64,000 bases of DNA from NCBI RefSeq assembly GCF_002217945.1, contig NZ_BCMG01000002.1:248001-312000 (forward strand), given 5' to 3'. Shown piece by piece: positions 33,539 through 43,321 of this stretch. The first letter of the stretch is position 1. Each line of letters opens with the position of its first letter. Both the position numbers and the translations under genes were made by a program. The notes below the pieces were generated by a model. That model saw only the letters and a program-made list of their open reading frames with translations. It was not told where the DNA came from and did no database searches. Source of the DNA: Secundilactobacillus silagei JCM 19001. Its GTDB lineage: Bacteria > Bacillota > Bacilli > Lactobacillales > Lactobacillaceae.

Positions 33539-34816
33539 GTGACTGAAGAAAAAATAACCATGAATAACGGCCAGCTTCAAGTGCCGGATAAGCCAACCAT
33601 TCCCTTTATTAAGGGGGACGGTATTGGCCCTGAAATTTGGGGAGCAGCTCAAACGGTCTTTGATGCAGCGGTCAAGAAAGCCTACGCTGGTCAAAAGAAA
33701 ATTAACTGGTTGCCATTATTAGCTGGTGAGAAGGCTTATCAAGAAACTGGCCAATGGCTGCCGGATAAGACGCTGTCAACGCTGCGTGAATACCTAGTTG
33801 GCATTAAGGGCCCGCTGACGACTCCCATTGGCGTTGGCCACCGGTCCATTAACGTGACCCTGCGTCAGAAATTGGATTTGTATGCCTGCTTTCGACCGGT
33901 AACGTATTATCCAGGAACGCCATCGCCAGTCGTCCATCCCGAAAACGTGAATATTGACGTTTTCCGAGAGAATACGGAAGACATTTACGCTGGAATTGAA
34001 AGCGACGTTGGCACGGCGGATGCTGAAGCCTGGAAAGACTTACTGACTAAACAGGATAAAATCAGTAAGGTCCGCTTCCCCGATACGTCCGCTTTTGGCA
34101 TTAAACCCATTTCAAAACAGGGTTCGACCCGGCTGGTCAAGGCGGCCATCGATTACGCGCTTGCTAACAACCGGCACACCTTAACGTTGGTTCATAAGGG
34201 CAATATTATGAAAAAGACTGAGGGTAACTTTAAAAGATGGGGCTATGAAGCGGCTGAAAAGTATGGTGATCAAGTCTTTACGTGGAATCAATACGATCAA
34301 ATTAAAGCCGATCAGGGTGCTCAAGCAGCTGATCAGGCCTATCAAGCCGCCCGTGATGCGCAAAAGTTGGTCGTGAATGATGTGATCACCGATAACTTCT
34401 TCCAGCAGTCCTTACTCTACCCAGAGCATTTTGAAGTGGTCGCGACCATGAACCTAAACGGTGATTACATTTCGGATGCCTTAGCCGCCCAGGTTGGCGG
34501 TATTGGGATTGCGCCTGGTGGCAACATTAACTATCAAACGGGTCACGCGATTTTTGAAGCGACGCACGGAACCGCACCGCAATTTGCCGGTCAAAATAAA
34601 TTGAATCCGACTTCGATTATTCTATCCGGTGCCATGATGTTTGATTATCTGGGTTGGACCGAAGTTGCCCAGTTGATCCGAAGCGGCATCAAGCAGGCCA
34701 TTCAATCGCATCATGTGACTGTTGATTTTGCTAAAACAGCAGCCGCAACAGTGCTGAGTACCAGTGAATTTGGCGATTATGTGGCACAGTTGATTGCCCA
34801 ATCTGGTCAAAGATAA
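33539..34816 (+). CDS. icd: Isocitrate dehydrogenase
   Basis: 425 residues, E. coli Icd type. It oxidatively decarboxylates isocitrate to 2-oxoglutarate. Substrate and catalytic segments are GHRSINVTLRQKLDLYACFR, VFRENTEDIYAGIE and VHKGNIMKKTEGNFKRWGYE. The cofactor-specificity positions are unusual. Where the E. coli enzyme has Lys344, Tyr345, Val351, Tyr391 and Arg395 for NADP, this protein has Gln348, Phe349, Leu355, Val395 and Lys399. NADP preference should not be assumed. GTG start after AGGAGG. Confidence 0.95.
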   Translation: MTEEKITMNNGQLQVPDKPTIPFIKGDGIGPEIWGAAQTVFDAAVKKAYAGQKKINWLPLLAGEKAYQETGQWLPDKTLSTLREYLVGIKGPLTTPIGVGHRSINVTLRQKLDLYACFRPVTYYPGTPSPVVHPENVNIDVFRENTEDIYAGIESDVGTADAEAWKDLLTKQDKISKVRFPDTSAFGIKPISKQGSTRLVKAAIDYALANNRHTLTLVHKGNIMKKTEGNFKRWGYEAAEKYGDQVFTWNQYDQIKADQGAQAADQAYQAARDAQKLVVNDVITDNFFQQSLLYPEHFEVVATMNLNGDYISDALAAQVGGIGIAPGGNINYQTGHAIFEATHGTAPQFAGQNKLNPTSIILSGAMMFDYLGWTEVAQLIRSGIKQAIQSHHVTVDFAKTAAATVLSTSEFGDYVAQLIAQSGQR

Positions 34817-34817
34817 A

Positions 34818-34879
34818 GAATAAGATATAAACAAGGCCTATTCCGATTAAGCGGAGTAGGCCTTGTTTATATCTTATTC
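34818..34879. terminator. Long palindromic terminator
   Basis: A stem of about 28 bp: GAATAAGATATAAACAAGG continuing CCTATTCCG, paired with its complement (one G-T), loop ATTAAG. The core AAGGCCTATTCCG recurs almost unchanged in the palindrome at 46932-46994. Confidence 0.85.
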
Positions 34880-34888
34880 AGTCAGCTT

Positions 34889-35506
34889 CTATAATTCTAA
34901 AAATTTGCCCGTTTCAAACATTCCCTCTAAGAAAGCAGGAACAGTGTCCGTTCGGTTCCAGTCGCGTTGCAGCTCACAAGCTAACTGGGCATAAGAAGTG
35001 GGGTGGGCGCCGGCCTGTTCTACCCGGCGTAACGCTGCTTCGTGGGCATCGAGACTGGTGCCGCCAACGGCATCAACCACCGGATAAACGTCGTAGCCCT
35101 CAGCCATGGCGTCAATGGCGGGGAAGGTCAGGCACGCTTCCGTCCATAACGCTGCTATGATAATGTTATGACGGTTAGTTGACGTGACTGCTTCATTAAA
35201 TTCCTGATCTTCCCAGGCATTGATCGTGGTGCGGTCATACGATGGCGTATCACCTAAAACGGCCTTTAAGTCATCAATGGTATCTTTGTTGCGACCAGTT
35301 GCAACGTTTACCGTTGAAAGAATGATCGGCACATGATAAGCCTGCATCAGTTTGGTGGTTGCCACAATATTTTGGACGAGCTGGTGGCGGTTCATTGATT
35401 CAATGGATTGAATCTGCGTTGGTTGATAATCAATAATCACAAAAACACTATTGCCGGGTGCTAATAAACGGTCAGTTTGGGGATCTCTTGGTGCGTAACT
35501 TGTCAT
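34889..35506 (-). CDS. Isochorismatase-like cysteine hydrolase
   Basis: 205 residues. The fold's catalytic Asp is in VFVIIDYQPTQ and the nucleophilic Cys in ALWTEACLTFPAIDA. Relatives include nicotinamidase, isochorismatase and YcaC-type hydrolases; the substrate is not determinable. The ATG at 35506 has AAAGGA 9 nt upstream; an upstream in-frame start at 35539 is less likely. It converges on icd. Confidence 0.85.
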   Translation of the reverse strand: MTSYAPRDPQTDRLLAPGNSVFVIIDYQPTQIQSIESMNRHQLVQNIVATTKLMQAYHVPIILSTVNVATGRNKDTIDDLKAVLGDTPSYDRTTINAWEDQEFNEAVTSTNRHNIIIAALWTEACLTFPAIDAMAEGYDVYPVVDAVGGTSLDAHEAALRRVEQAGAHPTSYAQLACELQRDWNRTDTVPAFLEGMFETGKFLEL

Positions 35507-35687
35507 GATGATCATTCCTTTCTCGTTAATTACGCACATTATAAGCAGGGGCCGACGTGATTCAAAGAACGACGACTTATATCCGACAATAGGTTTATAA
35601 TGTTAAATTTATGAGAAATTCAAGATAGCTAGAAATGAGAAATTGAAATAAATTATCACTGTAATCCGCTTTCATGAAAATTATTTT

Positions 35688-35701
35688 CAAAAACGCTTGC
35701 A
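35688..35701 (+). promoter_or_regulatory. Possible cre-like site upstream of the GntP permease gene
   Basis: CAAAAACGCTTGCA matches the CcpA site consensus TGWAANCGNTNWCA with three mismatches. Weak. Confidence 0.3.
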
Positions 35702-35784
35702 GTTCACCTTTAAGTTGCCTACAATTCTTTTGTTGTGCTTTTTTGCATATAACAAGTATATGAGAGAGAAACGAGGAAGTTGTC

Positions 35785-37137
35785 TTGCAATTTATAGTGC
35801 TGTTTTTAGGGATTGCATTGTTGTTATTCCTGATTATTCGTGTGAAGTTAAACACGTTTATTTCCTTAATTTTGACCGCCGTTCTAGTTGCCTTAGGGTT
35901 GGGTATGAACCCAAGCGATATTGCGGGAACCATCACTAAAGGGATCGGTAATTCTATGGGAGAATTAGCCATCGTCTTTGGTTTTGGTGCCATGATCGGC
36001 CGGTTAGTGTCTGAAGCGGGTGGGTCGTACCGCATTTCCCAAACGCTGATTCGCGTATTTGGAAAGAAACGGCTTCAGTTAGCGATTGTTGTGGCATCCT
36101 TTATCATCGGGATGTCGATGTTCTTTGAAGTTGGGTTAGTGCTCTTAACACCGATCGTGTTCTCGATTGCCCTAGAGGCCGGAGTGCCATTCCTCTACCT
36201 TGGGTTACCAATGGTAGCGGCACTGTCCACCACCCAAGCTTTCTTACCGCCACAACCGGCACCAACCGCTGTGGCCACGGCGTTAAGCGCCAACATTGGG
36301 ACGGTCTTGCTGTACGGAATCATTGTAGCGATTCCAACGGTGATCATGGCTGGTCCGGTATTTACTAAGCTGGCTCAAAAGTACGCGCCGTCTGCGTTTA
36401 CTTTTAAGAAGGAACTGCCGGCGTTTGGTGAGATCAAAGAGTTCAAGCTTGATGAGACACCAGGATTTGGAATTTCAATTTTGACGTCATTGTTCCCAGT
36501 GATCTTCATGGGGGCCGCCACAATTTACCAATTGATTGTTCATGATACGGGCTCAGCCGCACGACAGGGGCTTAATTCCTACATGTCGATGATTGGTAGC
36601 CCAGTGGTTGCCATGCTGATCTCACTATTGTTTGCAGTTTGGTCAATGGGCTTCCACCAACACCGTTCCATGAAGCAAATTGGCGATGCACTGACTGAAT
36701 CAATCAAGTCGATCGCCATGCTGCTGATGATCATCAGTGGTGGCTCTGCTTTCAAGCAAGTTCTGCTTGATGGTGGGGTGGGGAATGCTATTCAGCACTT
36801 AGTTGCCGGCGTTCACTTATCACCGCTGATCTTGGGTTGGCTGATCGCGGTTGTTTTGCGGATCGCGCTGGGTTCTGCTGCCGTTGCAAGTATGACTGCA
36901 GCCGGGCTGATCACGCCATTGATGATTTCTAGCGGTGCTGATCCAGCTATGATGGTTCTTGCCATCGGTGCTGGTTCAGTGGCTGCTTCCCACGTTAACG
37001 ATGCTGGTTTCTGGATGTTCCAGGAATACTTTGATTTAACGGTGAAACAGACCCTGGCCATTTGGACAGTTTTGGAAACCTGGCTGTCGGTTTGGGGATT
37101 GGTTTTCGTGCTGATATTAAATGCAATTGTCCACTAG
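35785..37137 (+). CDS. GntP family gluconate/sugar acid permease
   Basis: 450 residues with about thirteen membrane helices. GntP marks include FGFGAMIGRLVSEAGG, SMFFEVGLVLLTPIVFSIA and STTQAFLPPQPAPTAVA. Predicted H+ symport of gluconate or a related sugar acid, or of citrate-like acids. TTG start at 35785, 5 nt after GAGGAAG. No kinase gene is adjacent. Confidence 0.9.
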   Translation: MQFIVLFLGIALLLFLIIRVKLNTFISLILTAVLVALGLGMNPSDIAGTITKGIGNSMGELAIVFGFGAMIGRLVSEAGGSYRISQTLIRVFGKKRLQLAIVVASFIIGMSMFFEVGLVLLTPIVFSIALEAGVPFLYLGLPMVAALSTTQAFLPPQPAPTAVATALSANIGTVLLYGIIVAIPTVIMAGPVFTKLAQKYAPSAFTFKKELPAFGEIKEFKLDETPGFGISILTSLFPVIFMGAATIYQLIVHDTGSAARQGLNSYMSMIGSPVVAMLISLLFAVWSMGFHQHRSMKQIGDALTESIKSIAMLLMIISGGSAFKQVLLDGGVGNAIQHLVAGVHLSPLILGWLIAVVLRIALGSAAVASMTAAGLITPLMISSGADPAMMVLAIGAGSVAASHVNDAGFWMFQEYFDLTVKQTLAIWTVLETWLSVWGLVFVLILNAIVH

Positions 37138-37143
37138 GACGCA

Positions 37144-37175
37144 AAAAAGTCTGAGCAGATTTGCTCAGACTTTTT
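37144..37175. terminator. Bidirectional terminator
   Basis: AAAAAGTCTGAGCA/TGCTCAGACTTTTT, loop GATT, between convergent genes. Confidence 0.9.
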
Positions 37176-37192
37176 ATTTGTCTCAAATTCAG

Positions 37193-37879
37193 TTACTTGA
37201 TCACTGCGCACAGCAGAATTGGCAAAAACGGTGCCAACAACAGATTGGCAACCTTGATCTTGGTTAATTTCAGCATGTTTAGGCCGATGATCAAAATCAA
37301 TAGGGAGCCGACACAGGTCATTTCGTTGATGACGGTGTGGGTAAACAGCGGCGCTACCCACTGAGCTAGTAAAGTCAAAACGGACTCATACAGCACGACT
37401 GAAACCGATGAAAAGATGACGCCTAATCCTAACGTCGTTGCGAGGATCAGTACAAAAACGCCGTCGATCATTGATTTGGTGTACAGCACCTGATTATTGC
37501 CGGTCATCCCGCTTTGCAGGGACCCCACGATTGCCATGGCCCCTACACAAATAAAGAGGGTGCTGGTGACGAAGGCTTCTGAAAAATGGTTCTCACCGCT
37601 CATGCCCATCAGTTTTTCCAGCCAGTCACCGAATTTTTGAAATTGGCGGTCAAAGTTGATCAACTCACCAATGATTGCGCCGATCACCATTGAAAGCACC
37701 ACGATGACTGTATTGGTGCCCTTGAGTGAACCGCTGATGCCGACGTAAACAACGCAGACCCCTAAACTCTGTACAACTAAAGTTTTGACGCGTTCTGAAA
37801 TACCGTGTTTAAAAGCCAGGCCAATACCGCCACCGCAGATGACGGCGAGGCCATTGGCCAGTGCACCGAATAGAATCAT
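37193..37879 (-). CDS. DUF554 family membrane protein
   Basis: 228-residue membrane protein, about six helices, beginning MILFGALANGLAVICGGGIG as DUF554 (YdfK/YqgA-type) proteins do. GSLQSGMTGNNQVLYTKSMI is another family stretch. No function is established for the family. Single gene. Confidence 0.85.
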   Translation of the reverse strand: MILFGALANGLAVICGGGIGLAFKHGISERVKTLVVQSLGVCVVYVGISGSLKGTNTVIVVLSMVIGAIIGELINFDRQFQKFGDWLEKLMGMSGENHFSEAFVTSTLFICVGAMAIVGSLQSGMTGNNQVLYTKSMIDGVFVLILATTLGLGVIFSSVSVVLYESVLTLLAQWVAPLFTHTVINEMTCVGSLLILIIGLNMLKLTKIKVANLLLAPFLPILLCAVIK

Positions 37880-38013
37880 ATGAATTTCCCCTTAGATTAA
37901 AAAATGATAAATATGTACATTCGTTTATCATAAATGATTTAGAATCCCGTTGCAAGGTTATTTGAATCTGGGATGAGAAACGGGGGCACTTTTCTAGGCT
38001 CAATTGCAGAGAT

Positions 38014-38031
38014 TTGATATACTTATATCAA
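38014..38031. promoter_or_regulatory. 18-bp palindrome overlapping the dps promoter
   Basis: TTGATATA-CT-TATATCAA, overlapping the -10-like GATATACT. Likely operator for a dimeric regulator of dps; the identity is unknown. Confidence 0.5.
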
Positions 38032-38070
38032 GTAGTAGAAGTCACTTGATCTAGTATTGGAGGAATGCCT

Positions 38071-38538
38071 ATGACACAGTATCCAAAGACACAGGACCAA
38101 CTGAACCAATTAATTGCCGATTTAAGCCAGCTGCATACTAATATTCAGCAAACTCACTGGTACATGCGCGGCTCAGAATTTTTCAAGTTGCACCCGTTAA
38201 TGGATGACTATAACGACACGTTAGACGAACAGTTAGACGCAGTGGCGGAACGGCTGATCGCCATTGGCGGCAGTCCGATCGCAACGACCCACGAATTTAT
38301 TGAAAAAACGGGGCTACCGGATGAAAAAGTAGCCTTCGACCAGTTGACCTTACAACAGTTGATGACACGATTGAATGATCAGTTCAAATATCTGCGTGAC
38401 CAGTATCAAAAAGGTATCGAGATTACGGATGATGAAAAGGACTTCTCTACGCAAGACATGCTGATTGAAAACCACACTGAAATTGAAAAACTGATCTGGA
38501 TGGTGTCGGCCTACTTAGGCCAGGGACCGCAGGATTAA
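38071..38538 (+). CDS. dps: Dps family DNA-binding/ferritin-like protein
   Basis: 155 residues, four-helix bundle. The inter-subunit ferroxidase pattern is HWYMRGSEFFKLHPLMDDYN followed by DEQLDAVAERLIAIGG. It stores iron and protects DNA from peroxide. ATG 38071 is 6 nt after TTGGAGGA; the ATG at 38065 abuts the ribosome site and is less likely. A palindrome upstream suggests specific repression. Confidence 0.9.
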   Translation: MTQYPKTQDQLNQLIADLSQLHTNIQQTHWYMRGSEFFKLHPLMDDYNDTLDEQLDAVAERLIAIGGSPIATTHEFIEKTGLPDEKVAFDQLTLQQLMTRLNDQFKYLRDQYQKGIEITDDEKDFSTQDMLIENHTEIEKLIWMVSAYLGQGPQD

Positions 38539-38545
38539 ACAGTTT

Positions 38546-38574
38546 ACCCCATGGCAAATTGGCATGGGGTTTTA
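38546..38574 (+). terminator. Terminator of dps
   Basis: ACCCCATG/CATGGGGT stem followed by TTTT. Confidence 0.75.
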
Positions 38575-38625
38575 ATATGCACTCATGTGATACGCTATAA
38601 TTAAAACGGAAAGTGAGGTGTCAGC

Positions 38626-39282
38626 ATGACGCTGTTTGATGACTTTCAATTGGTAGGTGATCCGGCTTTGAAGGCTCCCATGGCGCGGTATATGCGCGAT
38701 CAGTTTGCCTTTGCGGGACTCAAAACGCCGGAACGAAAACGGCAATCTCGAGAACTGCTTAAACAAAGTAAACGGGTGACCGTGCCGGAATTAGTGTCAG
38801 GTATCGAGACACTGTATCAACGGCCTGAACGTGAATATCAGTACGTGGCGATCGATTTACTGGTAGCTAACGTGAAACGATTTAACTTTAACGATATGCA
38901 GCGGCTGGCCCGCTTGATTTCCGAAAAAGCCTGGTGGGATTCAGTTGATGCCCTGCGTAAAGGGTTTGGTGATTATATCCGGGTTCGACCAGCGGATAAG
39001 CAAGCAGTGTTTGAATTGTTTAACGGCGCTGATGATTTTTGGCTGCGGCGGGTGGCCATCACGCTGCAGTTGATGGAAAAGGGCCAGACTGATACGCGGC
39101 TGCTGGAACGCGCTATTTTGCCAGATATTGCCACGCCGGAATTCTTCATTCAAAAGGCGATTGGCTGGGCGTTGCGGAACTACAGTAAGGTGGATCCGCA
39201 GTGGGTGATGCAGTTTATACAAGCGCATCAGCTCAGTAAATTAGCAATTCATGAGGGCAGTAAATACTTAAAGCTTCACTGA
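38626..39282 (+). CDS. AlkD-like DNA alkylation repair protein
   Basis: 218 residues of HEAT-like helical repeats. The segment KAWWDSVDALRKGFGDYI carries the Trp and Asp that in AlkD contact the lesion. Family members excise bulky or cationic alkylated bases (DNA glycosylase activity). The ATG at 38626 follows GTGAGGTG. Monocistronic. Confidence 0.9.
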   Translation: MTLFDDFQLVGDPALKAPMARYMRDQFAFAGLKTPERKRQSRELLKQSKRVTVPELVSGIETLYQRPEREYQYVAIDLLVANVKRFNFNDMQRLARLISEKAWWDSVDALRKGFGDYIRVRPADKQAVFELFNGADDFWLRRVAITLQLMEKGQTDTRLLERAILPDIATPEFFIQKAIGWALRNYSKVDPQWVMQFIQAHQLSKLAIHEGSKYLKLH

Positions 39283-39392
39283 GAACTGGTCTGACGGGTT
39301 AGACAGTTGATTAATCAACATTCTCATTAAAATATAACCGCTACCAATGTTAATCCGTGCTATCCTTAATCACTGGAAAGGACTGACTAACA

Positions 39393-39683
39393 TTGCCTGA
39401 AAGCGCAATAGCAACAAAGGCGCCGGTCGTACCAATGGATCGTTGGCAGGATCTGGCCCATCAATATGGTTTAGCAACTCTTCCAGACAGCTGGAGAGAA
39501 GCAAGCGAAAGCCTTCGTCATCAAAGAAACATTGATTATCTGGAGACCTTTAATGATCGTGAGGAGATTTATTACACCTTAATTGGGAATGAATTTTTGC
39601 AAGACATTGTCTGCTATCATCCAGAACAAGTTCACACCTACTGGCTAAAAGATTTAGCACAGTACGTTTTCATTATTGAATAA
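39393..39683 (+). CDS. Small hypothetical protein
   Basis: 96 residues, TTG start at 39393 with AAAGGAC upstream. Composition is ordinary, with a helical middle (SWREASESLRHQRNIDYLE) and an aromatic-rich C-terminus (HTYWLKDLAQYVFIIE). Not recognised. It has its own terminator, which supports it being real. Confidence 0.6.
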   Translation: MPESAIATKAPVVPMDRWQDLAHQYGLATLPDSWREASESLRHQRNIDYLETFNDREEIYYTLIGNEFLQDIVCYHPEQVHTYWLKDLAQYVFIIE

Positions 39684-39691
39684 GTAAATCA

Positions 39692-39731
39692 AAAAGCGTC
39701 CGTTTGACTGAATTGTCAAATGGACGCTTTT
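39692..39731. terminator. Bidirectional terminator
   Basis: AAAAGCGTCCGTTTGAC pairs with GTCAAATGGACGCTTTT (one G-T). Confidence 0.9.
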
Positions 39732-39743
39732 AATTTGGCTACA

Positions 39744-40667
39744 TTACAGGTGCCAGAGCCATTGTGCCAGTCCCATGAATAGCGGAATGGTGACTAGAGA
39801 ACACAGGGTGGTTAGCCCCACAACCGTGGTACTAAAGAGTGCATTGCGATGAAACGTATGGCTGAAGATGGCCATCAACGCAGCCACCGGAGTAGCTTGT
39901 CCCAGTAGGATGACGTTTTTAACCATCATAAAATGATTGGGCACGAATTGCAAAATCACCAGGACGATCAGCGGTGCAATGATCAGCCGAGCACCAATGG
40001 CTTGGTACAAAGCTTTACTCTTGAGTGCGCTACGAATATTGCCTTGTGCCAGGTAGCAGCCCATGGCGATCATGACCAGCGGCAGGTTCATGTTGGCGAG
40101 GTCGGAGACGGTCTTGCCTAAGATTGGCGGCAAGGTGACACCGGTCAACGCAAACAACAGACCAAAGACCAAGGCTAGAATGGCCGGATTGACCACCAGC
40201 CGTTTGAGTTGAATCGTGCGCTTATCACCGGAGATCATATAGATCCCGTAGGTCCACAGCGAGAAGTTGGACACACCTACGAAGATACTCATGTAAAACA
40301 CGCTGCCAGTTCCTAGAACCGCCTTTGACAGCGGTAGGCCAATAAAGCCTAGGTTGGCGAAGATCAACGCGAAGCGAATCAGCATCTGCTCCGGTTTGCG
40401 GAAAAACAGCTTGGCGAACGCGATGGTGACCAGCATCATCACGATCAGGATGATCAGACACCACAGGCCATCCAGCATTTGGGAAGCTTTCAGGTTACCG
40501 ATAAATGAATTTAACAGCAACGCTGGGTTAGATATGTAAATCACGATATTGGAAATTTGCTGACTGCCTGATTCGTCGACTAGACCGACTCGAAAACAGA
40601 GAAAGCCAATCAGCATGATCAGAAACATGATAGCAGTCTGGCCAAAAATGACCCGTACGATTGTCAC
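39744..40667 (-). CDS. AEC family transporter (auxin efflux carrier/malate permease type)
   Basis: 307 residues with about ten membrane helices, including GFIGLPLSKAVLGTGSVF and the C-terminal GQATPVAALMAIFSHTF, typical of AEC (MleP/YwkB-like) carriers. The substrate is probably an organic acid, unproven. The GTG at 40667 is preferred because AAGGAAGGA lies just upstream; the ATG at 40685 sits on that ribosome site. Confidence 0.85.
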   Translation of the reverse strand: MTIVRVIFGQTAIMFLIMLIGFLCFRVGLVDESGSQQISNIVIYISNPALLLNSFIGNLKASQMLDGLWCLIILIVMMLVTIAFAKLFFRKPEQMLIRFALIFANLGFIGLPLSKAVLGTGSVFYMSIFVGVSNFSLWTYGIYMISGDKRTIQLKRLVVNPAILALVFGLLFALTGVTLPPILGKTVSDLANMNLPLVMIAMGCYLAQGNIRSALKSKALYQAIGARLIIAPLIVLVILQFVPNHFMMVKNVILLGQATPVAALMAIFSHTFHRNALFSTTVVGLTTLCSLVTIPLFMGLAQWLWHL

Positions 40668-40751
40668 GACAGTTCCTTCCTTCATATGCAGATAATATTT
40701 ATTATAGGACTATGTGTCGGAAGATGTAAGCCTGTGAGGCAATAGCACGTA

Positions 40752-41177
40752 TCAGCTATTTAACAGATAGATCGCTGCCACGGCTAAAACTACCCCAACG
40801 GTATTGCGCAGCGTAAAGCTTTCCTGCAAAAAGATGAGGCCAATGGGAATCAGTAGTAAAGTCAAAATAATGTTCACCGTCATGGCGGTAGAACCAATTG
40901 GGGCGCCGGCTTTATAGGACAGCATGTAGCCGAATTCGATAAAGATAATGGCTAGTCCCATCGTGATGGAAGCCCAGTTGACCTGGTGGAGGTCAAAACT
41001 CAAAGACTGCTGCTTGCCGCCGACTAGGTATAAGATCAGCGAACCCAATAGCGCAACGCCATAGGTAATGATCAGCGAAAAGAATGGGTCGATGGTGTGG
41101 GAGACGTCCCGAGCTGACAGTTGGTATAACATGTTAGCAAAAACGGTGAGAATAAGTGGCCAGAAATAAGTCGGCAT
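40752..41177 (-). CDS. Small EamA/DMT-type membrane protein
   Basis: 141 residues, four to five membrane helices (half-size transporter of the drug/metabolite superfamily). GAPIGSTAMTVNIILTLLLI and LRNTVGVVLAVAAIYLLNS resemble EmrE/EamA-like small transporters. It may act as a dimer; the substrate is unknown. Single gene. Confidence 0.8.
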   Translation of the reverse strand: MPTYFWPLILTVFANMLYQLSARDVSHTIDPFFSLIITYGVALLGSLILYLVGGKQQSLSFDLHQVNWASITMGLAIIFIEFGYMLSYKAGAPIGSTAMTVNIILTLLLIPIGLIFLQESFTLRNTVGVVLAVAAIYLLNS

Positions 41178-41384
41178 AGTAAGTTGCTCCTTTGATTGAA
41201 TGGTTAGTTCCTATTATACCGTATTAAATTAGGGTGCTTTGAGCAGGTACGGCCGGTTAAGCACCAGCCTGAAACAAGTGTTCACCGCTGAATGGTAATA
41301 ACTAAGGGTTTGCTAAGTAAAAAAATCAGTAAAATTTTAGTTAAATGGGCTGTTAGTTTACTGAAAAATCATCTATGATGAACG

Positions 41385-41398
41385 TGTAAGCGCTTAAT
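41385..41398 (+). promoter_or_regulatory. cre site of lacLM
   Basis: TGTAAGCGCTTAAT matches the CcpA operator consensus TGWAANCGNTNWCA except for the last two bases. It lies 30 nt before the lacL start. Confidence 0.7.
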
Positions 41399-41428
41399 AA
41401 AACGTTTAGCATGAGGAGGTTTTAAATC

Positions 41429-43321
41429 ATGAAACCAGAATTAAGCTGGCTGGATGATCCTGAAACATTCCGGGTCAATCAGCTACCAGTTCATAGCGAT
41501 CACCATTTTTATCAGAGTGAGACTGATTTAAATGCTGGTCAGAGTCAATTTGCACAATCACTCGATGGGACTTGGCAGTTTAAGTTTGCTAAGCAGCCTA
41601 AGGAGCGGCCAATTGGCTTTTATGCACCGGATTATGACCGTAGCGATTTCGATACCATTACGGTACCAGAACACATTGAAATTGCGGGTTATGGCCGGTT
41701 GAAGTATATTAATACGACTTATCCCTGGGAAGGTAAGGACTATCGGCGCCCAGCCTACGCGTTAGGCAAGGATCAAAAGGGCGAAGGCATGTTCAGCAAC
41801 GGCGAGGATAACTACGTCGGTGCCTACCTGAAAACCTTTGAGCTGAATCCTAAACTTCGTAATAAGCGGGTCGTTGTTCAGTTTGACGGTGTCGAACAGG
41901 CAATGTATCTCTGGCTGAACGGGCAGTTCGTCGGTTACGCCGAAGACAGTTTCTCCCAGTCCGAATTTGATCTAACACCCTATCTCAAAGACGGGGAAAA
42001 TTTGATTGCGGTTGAAGTCTTCAAACGCAGTACGGCGGCCTTCATTGAAGACCAAGATATGTTCCGGTTTTCCGGCATCTTCCGCAGTGTGCGGTTAGTT
42101 GGCGAACCTGCGATCCACGTGCAAGACATGCGGATCATTGGCAATTTAGCTGACGATTACACCACTGGCGACTTTAGCCTCAAGCTCAAGCTTAACCGGC
42201 AGTCGAATGCTAAGGGCAGCGTTCAAATCGGCATTACGGATGATGATGGTCAGAGCCTTTTTGATACTCAAAAGCCAGTCAATGATGACATTGAGATCAA
42301 CCATCAAACATTCCCTAACGTTCATTTGTGGCAGCATACGGATCCTTATTTGTATCAGCTAAAGATCACCGTGCTGGACGAACAGGGCCAAGTCGTTGAA
42401 ATCGTACCCTATCAATTCGGTTTCAGACGGGTTGAAATGAAGAATAAGATCATGCTGCTAAACGGTAAGCGGATCATTTTAAACGGCGTCAACCGTCACG
42501 AATGGAACGCTAAGAGCGGCCGGGTCATCTCCGTTGCAGATATGAAGCAAGATCTGAAGACCTTCGAAGAAAATAACATTAACGCGGTGCGGACTTGTCA
42601 CTATCCTGATCGCGACGAATGGTATTACCTGTGCGATCAAGCCGGCGTTTATATGATGGCAGAAAATAATCTAGAATCTCACGGGACCTGGCAGAAGATG
42701 GGTGCTGTTGAGCCGTCTTATAACGTTCCCGGTTCATTACCGGAATGGCGTGAAGCAGTGGTCGACCGGGCTCGCAGTAATTTTGAAAGGTTTAAGAACC
42801 ACACCGCGATCTTATTCTGGTCACTGGGTAACGAAGCCTATGCTGGTGATGACATTGCGGCCATGAACGCCTTTTATAAAGATCACGATAATACCCGTCT
42901 TGTCCATTACGAAGGGGTCTGCCGTAACCGGGTCTATGAAGACCGAATTTCCGACATGGAAAGTATGATGTATGATCCGCCAAAGGAAATCGCAAAGTAT
43001 CTCGACAATGATCCCAAGAAGCCGTTTGTTGACTGTGAGTTCATGCATGATATGGGGAACTCACTGGGCGGCATGTCGTCTTACAACGATTTAATCGATA
43101 AGTATCCGATGTATCAAGGTGGCTTTATCTGGGACTTTATTGACCAAGCCATTGAAGTTAAAGATGAAGTAACCGGGCAACCTGTTCTGCGGTATGGCGG
43201 CGACTTTGATGACCGTCATTCCGATTATGAATTTTCTGGCGACGGTCTCTTATTTGCCGACCGGACACCAAAACCAGCTCTTCAGGAGGTGAAGTACTAT
43301 TATGGCAAACACATCAACTAA
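41429..43321 (+). CDS. lacL: Beta-galactosidase large subunit (GH2)
   Basis: 630 residues. GH2 jelly-roll, immunoglobulin-like and TIM-barrel domains. The acid/base Glu469 lies in [10 protein letters not shown] and the nucleophile Glu537 in [11 protein letters not shown]. It cleaves lactose to glucose and galactose with LacM. The ATG follows GAGGAGG. It overlaps lacM by 20 nt, so translation is probably coupled. No lactose permease or galactose operon is adjacent. Confidence 0.95.
   Translation: MKPELSWLDDPETFRVNQLPVHSDHHFYQSETDLNAGQSQFAQSLDGTWQFKFAKQPKERPIGFYAPDYDRSDFDTITVPEHIEIAGYGRLKYINTTYPWEGKDYRRPAYALGKDQKGEGMFSNGEDNYVGAYLKTFELNPKLRNKRVVVQFDGVEQAMYLWLNGQFVGYAEDSFSQSEFDLTPYLKDGENLIAVEVFKRSTAAFIEDQDMFRFSGIFRSVRLVGEPAIHVQDMRIIGNLADDYTTGDFSLKLKLNRQSNAKGSVQIGITDDDGQSLFDTQKPVNDDIEINHQTFPNVHLWQHTDPYLYQLKITVLDEQGQVVEIVPYQFGFRRVEMKNKIMLLNGKRIILNGVNRHEWNAKSGRVISVADMKQDLKTFEENNINAVRTCHYPDRDEWYYLCDQAGVYMMAENNLESHGTWQKMGAVEPSYNVPGSLPEWREAVVDRARSNFERFKNHTAILFWSLGNEAYAGDDIAAMNAFYKDHDNTRLVHYEGVCRNRVYEDRISDMESMMYDPPKEIAKYLDNDPKKPFVDCEFMHDMGNSLGGMSSYNDLIDKYPMYQGGFIWDFIDQAIEVKDEVTGQPVLRYGGDFDDRHSDYEFSGDGLLFADRTPKPALQEVKYYYGKHIN

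Noticed and set aside
35595-36035. 146-residue ORF on the - strand
   Set aside because: Antisense to the promoter and start of the GntP-type permease gene; a reading-frame shadow.
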